Origin: Perognathus longimembris pacificus
Lineage: Eukaryota; Chordata; Mammalia; Rodentia; Heteromyidae
Assembly (NCBI RefSeq): GCF_023159225.1
Contig: NC_063166.1
Coordinates: 48,973,149 to 49,037,148, forward strand
DNA: 64,000 nucleotides
Direction: 5' to 3'
Shown: piece by piece, positions 53,440 through 64,000 of the stretch
Position numbering within the stretch: position 1 is the first letter of the stretch
How the letters are laid out: each line of letters opens with the position of its first letter
The notes under the pieces: generated by a model
What the model saw: only the letters and a program-made list of their open reading frames with translations
What the model was told of the DNA's origin: nothing
Databases searched by the model: none
Made by a program: the position numbers and the translations under genes

Positions 53440-55015
53440 TTTGATTTAATACATTATTTGAGAACCCTTGATGCTTAGTCTTCTTTGAGTTACATTTTAT
53501 GATTTTTTTTGTTAACATGCATTCCAAAATTTATATGTGATTTCTAGAAATCTGGTACATCTTACCATGATATCATCAGGTATAATTCTAACTATTATTT
53601 TAACATTTACTGTACTCTACCAAGAAGCTGTATTAACCAGATCTTTAATCATGACTTAAAAATATTTCTCCCCACAGTTACATTGCTTTTTTCTGATGTT
53701 TTTCTGGAAGTTTTTGTGTACAACTATAACCCTAAAGTTTTGTTAAACTCTGACAAGTCCAAGCTTCTGATAACTTTAGTCCAAACCTCTTTTTATGATT
53801 TGTTGTATGAATTTAAGGGAATTTTCCCCATTAAGCTATCTATACTGTATACCATTTTAGTAAAATACACTTCTGTAAACCAAAATTGGAACATTTACTT
53901 ATTCCTGAGTATCCTTATTTTTATGGTAATTTTAAGGACCACACAAAAAACCCTCTTTTTATAATAAGATATAATTAGAAATGTTGGATTGTTTTAGTAT
54001 AGTATTTCAGAATGTCCACAAAATACCTGACTGATTTCCTTAATGTAGCATTCTAGCCTTGACAGATTAAACAATGGAACAGAATAAACTTTAAGGAGTC
54101 TATGTGGTTAATTATTATGGCTATCTTTGAGCACATAATAAGACTAGAGCTATTTTGCAGACAAACTGACCTGAGTGTGATAATCTTTGGTGAAAATGCA
54201 GGGTGGGGGGGGGGGAAGTTAGGGAGAGAAAAATCAAGTTCAAAACCATACTACGTTACACCTCTTCTTCAACTGTGGATTTACTGGTTGCTGGTAAGTG
54301 TGTCATCCTGTAAACAAATTCTCTAACATCTGATTGCAAGTCTCCTCCAATAAGAACAAACACCCTTTTTTGTGAAGGCCTAGACCCTGAAGATGGACAA
54401 CTCAGTGCAAATAAGTGACAGTCTGATATGTGAGCCCTAAAGTGAGATCACTAAAATTCCCAGTATTATAATTACAGACATCTCAACTGCAAACCAGATA
54501 AGAGGTTGTTGGCATCATGTTATGGGCAGCTTTCTCCAATTGAGCAAGACTCTCTGTGACAAAACAAGACTTCTCTCAATTTTCCTTCCTTATGCTTACT
54601 TCTTTTATTTAGCAAGATAATGCCACATTTAGAATTTCACATAAGCAGCTTCCATAGATAACTTAATGGAATAATGGGTCTGTCACATCAAATCCAAAGT
54701 CCTAAGAGAGCCTTTAGCCCATTTGATGGTTAATTTTAACAGTATCTTTAGTGCAACTGTGTTCAACATTGTCCTTAAAAGTCTCCTTAGTACTCTCTGC
54801 TTTAACTTAACTATTTCCTAGGATGATAGATGATAGAATTTCTGCTTTCCAATGGAAAAATCAAAGAATCTGTACAGTTGCTACTGCTTTCATGGCACAT
54901 GGGTAAATAAAATCAGGTATTGCAGAGGCTAGGTTCCAAAAATCAACGAATAGATTATTTAGTCAAGACAGACTCTTCAGCTCTTTCTTTACTCAATTTT
55001 AGTTTGCTCTGTTCA
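53440..55015. other. AT-rich intergenic stretch
   Basis: Low GC, with a G run at 54205-54216. I cannot assign it. Confidence 0.35.
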
Positions 55016-55019
55016 AGTG

Positions 55020-55560
55020 CCTGTTGACTGTGTTAGTTACATTTTTGTTGCTGTGACCCAAATATGTGAGGGCAACTAAAAGGGAGCAAAAGTTGTCAGT
55101 CTATCATCATGGAGAGAGTGTGGCAGAGCAGAGCCATTCATATCATGGAAGACAGGAAGCAGTGAAAGCAAGTAATGGAAGAGACCAAGGCAACCTAGAG
55201 CTTCCAACCACATAGTCACAGTGACATACTTCCTCCATGTTGGCCCCATCCCCTACTTTTCACCATTTCCTAATATATGCCATCATATGATGAATGCAGC
55301 AAAGGCTCATCCCACTCATTAGGCTAGAGCCCTCATGGTCTAATCCACTCTGGAAATGCCCTTTCACACTACTACAAAAGTGTGCTTTACACATTTCTGA
55401 GGCATTTCTCAATCCAAGCAGGCTGACAATTAAGACCAACCGTCGTCACACTGGCTATGGAGCAGATTCCAAACTCTCAATCTTGTCTTCCTGAGAGTTA
55501 TAACCCAAGTCTTCCTGGACACCGGGATTAAAGAGGCCCAAGGGATTCTAATGCAGCATT
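55020..55560 (+). repeat. Interspersed repeat, type uncertain
   Basis: Opens like 19795 (TTTTTGTTGCTGTGACCCAA) and contains CTCATCCCACTCATTAGG and GCCCTCATGGTCTAATCCAC, phrases of a widespread mammalian LTR- or L1-linked repeat. Confidence 0.4.
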
Positions 55561-56144
55561 TAGAGCACCATCTGTAAGTTGGCATTTGGAGACTACTGGG
55601 ATGGTGGTCTCAAGGAGTTTTTAAGCTCTTCTGGCCTGAAGTTATCTTATTTATTCAGTGAATGTATCCCAACACAGGCCTCGTAGCATTGTGAACAAAG
55701 TCTAAATGGTCTTTGTGAGGATGTCTTACAACTCAAAGCACGAATTCAGTCACTTACACATTCAGCCATTCATGTAGTGTTTAGCCCGCTCCCCGTCTCT
55801 TCTAACTTGTAGCTGATTTTGAATACTGAAAGAACAGTCACTAGAAGAGCCTAACATGGTTCAGCCCTGCTCTAGGACCCTGTAGGATTTCAGCTCAATG
55901 AGAACCAGCAAGAAGAAAGAAGAGCCTGTTTCAAGAGGAGAAATCCAACTCTAAAATCCTCTGGTTTCCATTAGAAGAATGAATGCATTCCAAACTTGGT
56001 GTGAGGAATAGATTTGCCCTTTAAGAAATTGTTTTTGGCATAATGTGAGTGAGTCTTCAGTGCCCGTGATGACCAGAAAGGATGTAACATAAACATCCTG
56101 AACGGTAAAAGAAGTGTGGCCAAAGGTGGAACATTTTTACATAT

Positions 56145-56215
56145 TTGTTAAAAATCCAAGTTCCCTGGTGCCACTCCCAGAGGTTGTGAGTCCATCAGAT
56201 AAGGATTTCGAGTCC
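56145..56215 (+). mobile_element. MER5-like fragment
   Basis: AAAAATCCAAGTTCCCTGG and CCACTCCCAGAGGTTGTGAG follow the central MER5 order. From 55565 to 56140 nothing is recognised. Confidence 0.45.
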
Positions 56216-56264
56216 AGATATATCTTTAACCTCCTTAAATTGTTTTTGAAAAGAAATTTTTTTA

Positions 56265-56475
56265 TTTTATTTTAATTTTTGCTGGTCCTGGGCCTTGAAC
56301 TCTGGGACTGGTCCCTAAACTCCTTTTGCTTGAGGTTAACATGCTATGACTTGAGCTATAGTACCATTTCTGGCTTTTTCTTTGATTTATTGGAGATTGA
56401 CTTTGAACCACAGTCTTCAGACCCAAGCCTCCTGGGTAGCTAGGATTATAGGCATGGACCACCAGCACCCAACTA
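56265..56475 (-). mobile_element. 7SL-Geo SINE, antisense
   Basis: Geo unit (complement of TGACTTGAGCTATAGTACC) then the 7SL complement (CCTCCTGGGTAGCTAGGATT). Confidence 0.7.
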
Positions 56476-56479
56476 AAAC

Positions 56480-57120
56480 TATATTTTTATTATCTTTATG
56501 TAGTTATTTAAAGGAGTTACCATTTAGCAAATCAGTTTATAAGAACAACATGTCTTGATTGATGTCACTCCTTTCATCATTTTTTCCTATACTTTCCAAC
56601 CCAACCCCTCCCATCAATTTTCTTAATTTCATTGAATACACACTGAATAGTATGACTGTCTTTCCCCTGCTCCTCTCTTCATTTGTCTACTCTCTCCCCT
56701 TGCCCTCTCCTCTAATACTTTTCAAGTACTAATTTCCTGGTATCCATTTTGTTGGACTGTGAGTTCGTTTTCCAAAGGAATTACCATGTTTAAATTCTTC
56801 CCTCTACTTGGTTAATACTTTTATATATACTTGTATACAACCTGTATGTGTATACTTGTACATTTATAAATCAATTCTAGCTTTCACCTATGAGAGAAAA
56901 CGTGTGTCCTTTGTCAATCTGAGCCTGCCTTACTTCACTTAACATATTTTTTCCAAGTCTACCCACTTCTTTACAGATGATGTAATATCATTCTTCCTAA
57001 ATGAACAGCAAAATTCCATTTTATTAATCCTTTTCTCCATTGAGGGGCAGCTGGGCTGTTTCTACCCCTTGGCTATGGTGAAGGGTGCATCAATGAATAT
57101 GTTTTTACTGTACCCTGATC
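56480..57120 (-). mobile_element. Old antisense L1
   Basis: Joins the 3'-end-like repeat (56480-56700) to antisense L1 sequence (ATGAGAGAAAACGTGTGTCC, CATTGAGGGGCAGCTGGGCTG). This linkage supports reading the isolated copies at 18.7, 40.8 and 45.1 kb as L1 too. Confidence 0.55.
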
Positions 57121-57127
57121 CCAAGTG

Positions 57128-57365
57128 ATTTTTTTTTTCTAGTCCTGGGGCTTGAAGACAGGGCCTAAGTGCTGTCCCTGAACTTCTTTTGCTCAAGGCT
57201 AGCATTCTATCACTTGAGCCACAGTACCACTTCCAGCCTTTTTTGAGTAGTTTATTGAAGGGCCTCACTGACTTTCCTGTCAGGGCTGGCTTTGAACCAT
57301 GATCCTCTGATCTCAGCTTCCTGAGCAGCTAGGATTACAGACGTGAGCCACTGGCACCCTGCTCC
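57128..57365 (-). mobile_element. 7SL-Geo SINE, antisense
   Basis: Complete copy whose end was the target for the next SINE. Confidence 0.75.
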
Positions 57366-57590
57366 CAAATGATTTTTTTTTTTTTTGCCAGTCCTGGGCC
57401 TTGGACTCAGGGCCTGAGCACTGTCCCTGGCTTCCTTTTGCTCAAGGCTAGCACTCTGCCACTTGAGCCACAGCGCCACTTCTGGCCGTTTTCTGTATAT
57501 GTGGTGCTGGGGAATCGAACCCAGGGCCTCATGTATACGAGGCAAGCTCTCTTGCCACTAGGCCATATTCCCAGCCCTCCCAAATGTTTT
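57362..57590 (-). mobile_element. IDL-Geo SINE
   Basis: Flanked by CTCCCAAATG (57362-57371; 57578-57587), with the older GCAAAAGGAAGCC-type Geo unit. Confidence 0.88.
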
Positions 57591-57594
57591 TGAT

Positions 57595-58080
57595 GGATGT
57601 CATGGGGAAATTTTTTTAAATCTCTGAGAAGTTACTGAGAGGGATTATTGTGACCTTGAGTTGGAGAGTTTGTGTGGGTGTCCTGGAGTTCATGGGTCTT
57701 CCTGTTGCACTAGGAGGTTTGGACAAAATAGTCCTTTGGTAACCTCCACCAGGATGCAAACTGAGGTTGAGACCAAGACACTGTTGAAGGGCATAATCTA
57801 CTATCCCAGGCTGAATTCAATATACTGAGTTTTCACAGGGAGTCCTTGTGTTGCTGTGGGTTTCTTTTTTAATTCAGTGTTTCCTGTTTTGTTTTAAAGT
57901 ACCATGGTGAGTAAACATTGTGGTGAGTTTAGTTCTGCTGATGTTATCTTCCAGGCCTATGAGACTAGGCAACATGCAAGCTCTGGTGGAAAGTGTCTGA
58001 AACAGAAGAGAGCTCAGGGAGAAGGTGAAGGTAACAGAGCCCTGAAGGCAAGTTCCACAACCTTACAATGGACTATGAAG
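57595..58080. other. Intergenic, nothing recognised
   Basis: An 80-codon frame from 57904 has no family signature. Confidence 0.3.
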
Positions 58081-58084
58081 TCTC

Positions 58085-58328
58085 CTGTCTTAAATTCTTT
58101 TTTTTTTTTTTTTTTTTTTTGGCCAGTCCTGGGCCTTGGACTCAGGGCCTGAGCACTGTCCCTGGCTTCTTCCCGCTCAAGGCTAGCACTCTGCCACTTG
58201 AGCCACAGCGCCGCTTCTGGCCGTTTCCTGTATATGTGGTGCTGGGGAATCGAACCTAGGGCCTCGTGTATCCGAGGCAGGCACTCTTGCCACTAGGCTA
58301 TATCCCCAGCCCCCTGTCTTAAACTCTT
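58085..58328 (-). mobile_element. IDL-Geo SINE, young subfamily
   Basis: Flanks CCTGTCTTAAATTCTT / CCTGTCTTAAACTCTT; uninterrupted T run of about 23; carries the CCTAGGTTCG and GCGGGAAGAAGCC variants. Confidence 0.93.
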
Positions 58329-58329
58329 G

Positions 58330-60000
58330 AAACACAAGGTAGTGAAGTTCACACAACTATTTCAGATCATTTACTCAGAATATCTGAGAAGCCAGGTGCC
58401 ACAAATCACTCCCATGAGACTCATTGGGTTTTCTACCTGAAAACTTTCCAACTTGCTTTCCTTCCACCTACCCCTCCTCTGGAAGCCCAAGGTGGGACAT
58501 CCTCTAAGGAAGAAGGTGATCTTTTTCATCCTATCTGTTCTCCTACGATGGTCTTAAACATCACCCTCTGAGTAAGACAGCTTATCTCTCAGGAGGATGC
58601 AAAAGGCTGAGAACCACTATTTTGTTTTTGCCAAAGTAATGTCTGTATAGCTAGAAAGTCCAGAATTACTTAAAATGAGAAGCAGCAAAGTCCTGTGTTA
58701 ACTCCCTGTCCCAATCACAATGGGTACATGACCATGTTGCAGTTTTGGTATGTTTTCCCACAACTCAACTAGATCATAGGTCTATCTCACTCCAAATATG
58801 TTTGCCAATTTTAGATCATATCTGCCTAATGTAAATAATAAACACAGTAGACCAGTCCAGGCACAAACCCACCTCCAGTATTTGATATTTTAATATTTCT
58901 AACTGCAGACCATACCAAACATTGGAGAGATATATTCCAAATCCAAGTCTTTTTGTCTGAATTCACATGGACTGTGGTGAAGCATAGATAAAATGTTAAC
59001 TAGTCAAGGATAACTGATATGCCTGGGAAAAGTAAAAAAAAAAAAATGAAAGAAAAAAACAACAGTGTTTTGTTCCCAAAAGGATGTGTGAACCCACCGT
59101 GGTTTTACTGTCTGACATTTCCAAAATAGTGCTGATATTGGACATTTGAGGTTGATCTCTAAATAACACTCATAGAGGAAGTGGGAATTTGGCTGTGTTG
59201 GTGGAAACTCCTTCAAGAGATCCAAAAGGGACTATGAATGGAATCATTTCTAGAAGAAAGCGGTTGTTGTCCAAGACTGGACAATCATTGAGGAAGGCAA
59301 AAAGACCACATTTGTCAAAGTGGCCAAGTCTAAAGAAAATGTTTGGGAAGGAGGGGTGCTAAGTGTTGCCCAAAACTGCCAGGATGAAAAGAATTGAGAA
59401 CACTGCACGGTGTCCAAAGTGGTCCAAGGCAGGAAAATCCCAAGTGCCCTCTACAGAAAGGGCTCAGGGCAACAGAGCTCCATTGTGGAATGAAACAGAG
59501 TGGTTGGAAAGGAAGGTTTTGAGGCTTTCTCTTACTACCCATGTCTTATTTTACTCTGAAATAAAGCTTGCTTCCTTGTGAAGAAAGAAGAGTTGCAGGG
59601 GTTGTTCCAACATTGGAGTGGATACAAGGGATGGGGGAATTCCATTAGCCCATGGTTGCAGGGTACCATGAAAGGTCACACATCACTTAAACTTGGCACA
59701 AAGCTATGTCACAGAAGAGGAGAAAGACGCTTGGGAAGGCTGAGATGTGCCGGGGTTTCACAGCTCTGAGGACAGTAACATAATGACTTGAATATAAATG
59801 TGTCAGAGCTATTCCTACTTCTCTCCTCCCCTCTTCTCTCTCCTCCTTCTTCTCCATTTCTTCCTCCTCATCCTCCTCTTCCTCCACTTCATCCTCTTCT
59901 TGTTTTGAGGATAGAACCAGGGTCTTGTGTAGGCCAGCTAAGCACTCTACTGTCCATTGAGTGACAACTAGCCACCTAAACACCAAATTTGAAGCCTAGA
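58330..60000. other. Intergenic, no gene recognised
   Basis: AATAAA near 59560 ends a purine-rich stretch (59150-59590) that might be a processed pseudogene or LTR, but I cannot name a parent. A pyrimidine-rich CTT/CCT run lies at 59818-59905. Confidence 0.35.
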
Positions 60001-60001
60001 A

Positions 60002-60225
60002 TCCAGGCATAAGTGGCTCATGCCTGCTGTCTTAGCTACTCAGGAAGCTGAGATATGAAGTTCAAAGTCAGCCCAGGTAGGGAAAATTCATGAGGCTCTT
60101 ATCGCCAATAAACTACTCCCCCAAAAAAGCCATAAGGAGAGCTCTGGCTCAAGCAGTTAAGCACTAACCTTGAGCATAAAAGCTCAGGCCCTGAGTTCAA
60201 GCCCAAGACCAGCACTGAAATTTCT
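60002..60225 (+). mobile_element. 7SL-Geo SINE
   Basis: Both halves; the Geo part is short, passing straight from CCTTGAGCATAAAAGCTC to GGCCCTGAGTTCAAGCCC. Confidence 0.75.
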
Positions 60226-60238
60226 TTTCTTTGAAGCA

Positions 60239-60483
60239 CAGAAAAGTGAATTTTTTTTTTTTTGTATTTTTTTTTTTGGCCAGTCCTGGGCCTTGGACTC
60301 AGGGCCTGAGCACTGTCCCTGGCTTCTTCCCGCTCAAGGCTAGCACTCTGCCACTTGAGCCACAGCGCCGCTTCTGGCCGTTTTCTGTATATGTGGTGCT
60401 GGGGAATCGAACCTAGGGCCTCGTGTATATGAGGCAGGCACTCTTGCCACTAGGCTATATCCCCAGCCCAGAAAAGTGAATTT
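60239..60483 (-). mobile_element. IDL-Geo SINE, young subfamily
   Basis: Perfect 15-base repeats CAGAAAAGTGAATTT (60239-60253; 60469-60483). Confidence 0.94.
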
Positions 60484-60790
60484 GATTGTTAGAACCCATT
60501 ACACTTGAACCTTTAAGAGGTAGGGCATAATTGAAGGAAGTTAAGTCATTGGGGTCCTATCCTTGAAGGGAATCATGGGACCCTGGTCCTTCTCACTCTC
60601 TTTGCTTCCACCATGCACTCACTCCTCACGGTGACGTTCTACCTCACCACAGGCCCAAAGTAATAAGGCCGGTGACGATTGACTGAAACCTTGAGACAAT
60701 GAACCACAGTGAACCTTTTTTTCTCTTTTCACCTTGTTTATCCCAAGTATTTTAACAGCAACAGAAAGCTGCATAGAAGAAGACAACCAT
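60484..60790 (+). mobile_element. MaLR/MLT1-like LTR fragment
   Basis: TTAGAACCCATTACACTTG-type start, TGCTTCCACCATG and GACAATGAACCACAG are in MLT/MaLR order. Placement is tentative. Confidence 0.4.
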
Positions 60791-60794
60791 CATA

Positions 60795-61224
60795 CTTAGT
60801 TATCCAGAATGTGTCTTCTTGAAACCTGGTTTCACCCTTAATCTGAGCACAAGTCCAAATTCAATGTCATAGTTCAGGCACATCCTCCAAAATGGAAAGG
60901 GAGAGCTGCTTGGGAAGATGGCTCTCTCAGCAACTTGTCTAATACTTCTCTCAGGGAAAGACATGCAGTACATTCTATTGGGGGTAAGTCCTTGGTCTGG
61001 CTAAACAGCTAGTGCTTTTGACAGCTGTTCCAGGAAGGGTTAGAACCAACTGCAAATTAATGTGGGTTGTAAACTGTAGTCAGTTTCCCTAACTTCCTGT
61101 TCTTCCTGAAAAACAAATGAATCTTTTTTTTTTAAAGACAATATATAATTCCATTTCTGTGCCTGTATCTACCACATCCCAGAGGACCTGGTTAGTGGTG
61201 ATGAAGCCATAGAAACCCTTTATC

Positions 61225-61260
<36 letters not shown>

Positions 61261-62195
61261 ACACACACACACCTGTTCTGAAGTCTAATATGTGGAGTGT
61301 TGCTTAGCTCATTTGTCCCAGCCAGATGAGGAGGATTGTCATAAAAAAAAACACAAACATGGCTCATGAAGAGTAATTTCTCAATAACCAATAGTCACCT
61401 GCCTGAGGTGTTTATTCTTACCAGCCCACCAGGCACCATTTATGGGATGCCTAGTTCTGCTGGACATTCTTCCAATGCCTTACATATTCCATCACATTCA
61501 TTTTCATAACAGCCTCTCATTGCAGGAATTAAAAGTTTGTCTGTCTGTTGCTTCCTGTAGGTCAACCTTGTGAAATTGATTTTTTTGACATGTTCCTGCT
61601 TAGGCCAAGTGGTTTGGCCCTGGGTGACTGCATTATATCCTATTCCTGTTAATTATGGCATCCTGTTTTTGTTAATTAAGCCATATCCTGTTAAAAACTT
61701 TCTTACTCTCTTTATACTAGCTAGTTGGGCAAGATTGTGAGCCTTGTGCAGAAGCAAAGTTTGCTGAACTCCTTTCAATGCAGTGTTTTCATTTTTACAC
61801 AACATCCCAATATCCCAAGACATTTCCAACAATACCAAATAATTCTCAATTTTATGATTTTGGAAACTGAAGCTCACAGAAAGTAAAAATAAGCTCTGGG
61901 TAGGTCATACAATTAGCAAGAGGTGCAAATGCGACCTGAACTCCAGTGTGTTCATCTCCAAAGATCTCCTCACCCCTACTTTGCTTGCTTCTTTGGTGCT
62001 CTAAGATATACTGAACAGAGAAGTCATCTGATAATTCTTGGTTCTACAAGTGGATCCAGTAATACAACAGTTTCTTTACAATCAACCAAGATGCTGTTCT
62101 CACTTGGTACTCAGCTCTGCCCACCCCATGGGCAGCGACAGGCACCTGAGTTCCTCTCCTTATTCTACAAGGCAACTGTTTGCTTGCATATCTCA
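60795..62195. other. Intergenic with one (CA)n
   Basis: A CA array at 61227-61272 (one TA interruption) is the only named structure. Confidence 0.4.
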
Positions 62196-62199
62196 AAAA

Positions 62200-62261
62200 A
62201 GAAATTCCAGGAGATCCAGTGGTACAATCGGTTAGCGCGCGGTACTTATGAGAAATTCCAG
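62200..62261 (+). pseudogene. Tailless retrocopy of a tRNA-Ile(UAU) 5' half
   Basis: Bases 62213-62249 follow tRNA-Ile(UAU) from its 5' end through CAATCGGTTAGCGCGC and GGTACTTAT, stopping at the UAU anticodon, where this tRNA gene carries its intron. The insert (62211-62250) is flanked by exact 11-base repeats AGAAATTCCAG (62200-62210; 62251-62261). It has no A tail, no T arm and no CCA, so it is not a tRNA gene. Confidence 0.8.
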
Positions 62262-62334
62262 ATTCCCAGGAAGATAAGATCCTTGGAAAGTTTTTTTTCC
62301 TTTATCGAAAAAAAGGAAGAAGAATAAATCTCAT

Positions 62335-62505
62335 GTGCTATGGGTTGAGTATGATGTGTCCCACTAAGACTCATGTTGAATCTTGATCTTTGACCTGATG
62401 ACGCTGAGAAGCAGTGGGCCATAAGAGATACATAAACTGGAGGCTCCACCCTCACGAAGGATTGAATATAGTTCCAATGTGAGTTAGCTCTCACTGTCAT
62501 TTATT
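62335..62505 (+). mobile_element. MaLR (MST/THE1-like) LTR fragment
   Basis: TATGGGTTGAGTATGATGTG, ACTCATGTTGAATCTTGATC and GTGAGTTAGCTCTCACT follow the MaLR LTR order. Confidence 0.6.
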
Positions 62506-62514
62506 ATTTATTTA

Positions 62515-62735
62515 CTTATGGCTGTATTGAGGATGGGACTCAGGGCCTCATGCTTCCTAGTCAAAAGCTTTACCACTTAAGCCACTCCCACAGTTCATTT
62601 CATCTAGTTTGTTGTCACACACGATCCTGTGCTAACTTTGTCCAGGCAACACTTAGACCATGACCATCTCATGGGTATCTGAGATTACAAGAATTTGCCA
62701 TCATTCCTGGTAAGAAATCTTTGGTTTTTGTATCT
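62515..62735 (-). mobile_element. Diverged composite SINE
   Basis: ID-like part and 7SL-like part on the - strand, similar in plan to 11590-11815. Confidence 0.4.
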
Positions 62736-63064
62736 CTTTAGTAAATAAAAAATCATTAGCACAATGACCCAAGTAAAGCTAAATTAGGGGTTACCCCACA
62801 CTCTGGAAAGGAAATATTAATAGGTTTGCACATAAAAGCCAGACTGAGATGCCCCATTGCACTCAATTTTAAGAGGAAAGAGTAGAAATGTCTCCGTAGG
62901 GAATGATTTGATTAACTAGTTGGCCAGTGCATGTTCTTATAAACAGAGTAAAACAGGGATAATCTGGAACAAGTTCTACAAACGCCAACACTGACTCTCA
63001 TAATTACTATATGAGTACAAATGTCAATAGCAGCATGGTAATTAGTGCAAAATGTTAAAAATAT

Positions 63065-63400
63065 AAAACCTAACACTCCACAGACTGTCCCTTATCGGAA
63101 ATACTTGAGACCAAAAGTGTTTTGGATTTGGGACTTCTTGGGATTTGGGAATATTCACTTACACATAATGAGATATCTTGAAAATGAGTTCCAAGTCCAA
63201 ATATGAAATTCATCTGTTTCCTATATACCTATATATGCACATCCTGAAAGTAATGTTAAGTGATCCTTGTTGCACACCTATACTTTGAGCATGAACCATT
63301 ATCACTTGCGGTCAAAAGTAGAATTTTCCACCTGTAGTATCATGTCAGTACTCAAAGTTTCAGATTTTGAATTGTTACAGGTTTCATATTTTTTATTAGA
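63065..63400 (+). mobile_element. Tigger-like DNA transposon fossil
   Basis: GTCCCTTATCGGAAATACTT, then GTTTTGGATTTGGGACTTC and ATAATGAGATATCTTG, matches the familiar MER2/Tigger-type sequence. Confidence 0.5.
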
Positions 63401-63429
63401 GATGCTCAACATATTGGTGATGGTGAAAG

Positions 63430-63720
63430 CTGGGGAGATCTCAGAGATCTGGCAGACTGAAGCTTCTGTCCAGGGCTTTCTGGCTCTTGTTACCATCAGA
63501 GAAAGAATTCAGAGGCAGGCCATGTAGGGAATTCAAAGGAGGGTTTATTACAGGGCAAAGGCATACAAGTAAGAGGCTATGCAGGCTTTTCAAGGGTGGT
63601 TGAGTCACTGGGGGTGTGGATAGCATTTCATGGGCAAGCCTTAATAGAGAAGAGGATTATCTAAGACTTACGATGGAGCAAGGGTGTGGGAAATTCCAGG
63701 AACGGACTGGATTTTCCTGA
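63430..63720 (-). mobile_element. Probable antisense LTR
   Basis: AATAAA on the - strand (63549-63544) in CTGTAATAAACCCTCC, preceded by GC-richer sequence and followed by a U5-like GAATTCTTTCTCTGATGG, suggests a class I LTR. Boundaries are not visible. From 63720 to the end nothing is recognised. Confidence 0.4.
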
Positions 63721-64000
63721 CATCTATCTCAGCTGGCTCTCAAAGCAGAACCACTCTCAAAATAACTCATTAATTAATCCTATAAATGAGTTTATTCACT
63801 TGTGATGGCAAAACCCCATTGAAGATTTTCCCAGAACACATTTTCTCTCCTTTTTAGGTTTTCAGAGGGGCCATGATTTCAAATACATAGATGGCAGCCA
63901 GTAATTTAGCAAGGTTAATTAAAGGTTATATTAAAACATTTATTATAATGAAGCAAAGGACAGGTAACAATCGCCTAAGTTGGCATGTTGGTCCCAGTGA

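Noticed and set aside
57904..58152. An ATG-led frame of 82 codons upstream of a SINE.
   Set aside because: Its end runs into the SINE T tract and it has no recognisable domain or splice context.
1..64000. Search by eye for CRISPR-like regularly spaced repeats, intact viral gene sets or a multi-gene novel system.
   Set aside because: Direct repeats here are microsatellites, SINEs or target duplications; the only supported host genes are the two cystatins.

Overview
The window is nuclear DNA of a rodent. The best clue to which rodent is a SINE in which an ID-like, tRNA-Ala-type left unit is joined to a distinctive right unit. This matches the published description of IDL-Geo, a SINE restricted to Geomyoidea (kangaroo rats, pocket mice, pocket gophers). 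At least eleven full-length copies are present, several with perfect target-site duplications. The assignment to Geomyoidea is inferred from this SINE; the exact species cannot be read from the sequence.

Two protein-coding genes are supported, both type 2 cystatins on the + strand with the usual three exons and phase-0 introns. The first (exons 9912-10142, 12752-12865, 14374-14457) is a cystatin C-like paralogue with an altered QxVxG protease-binding loop and a CpG-poor promoter. The second (exons 39858-40100, 42941-43054, 44002-44085) is CST3, cystatin C, with a CpG-island promoter. Long stretches of their introns and 3' flanks still align, so they are tandem duplicates about 30 kb apart inside the cystatin cluster. 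Both should encode secreted inhibitors of papain-like cysteine proteases.

The rest is mostly transposon-derived. From 0.9 to 5.5 kb lies a broken class II (ERVK/betaretrovirus-like) provirus on the - strand, with one LTR, a tRNA-Lys primer-binding site, a splice donor, a gag matrix fragment, a protease with a stop codon, a polymerase lacking its RT core, and an integrase. From 5.7 to 8.4 kb is a 5'-truncated antisense L1 containing an inverted 54-bp copy of itself. From 9 to 15 kb is the first cystatin gene, with an LTR-like element and a young SINE in intron 2. From 15 to 39 kb is intergenic DNA with SINEs, L1 pieces, a purine-rich GGAGA satellite at 25.4-25.7 kb, and a 2.55-kb insertion at 34.7-37.3 kb that reads as an L1 with a 3' transduction. 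From 39 to 44.4 kb is CST3. From 44.4 to 64 kb no gene is recognised; this part holds SINEs, L1 ends, LTR-like fragments and DNA-transposon fossils.

The most unusual signals are small retroposed objects: two tailless 5' halves of tRNAs (tRNA-Cys at 8.8 kb, tRNA-Ile(UAU) at 62.2 kb), each flanked by direct repeats; the L1 3' transduction; a 93-bp near-identical templated duplication at 17.0 and 19.0 kb; and evidence that the Geo SINE unit is itself tRNA-like and also occurs fused to a 7SL-like half. No CRISPR array, bacterial-type operon or intact viral gene set is present.
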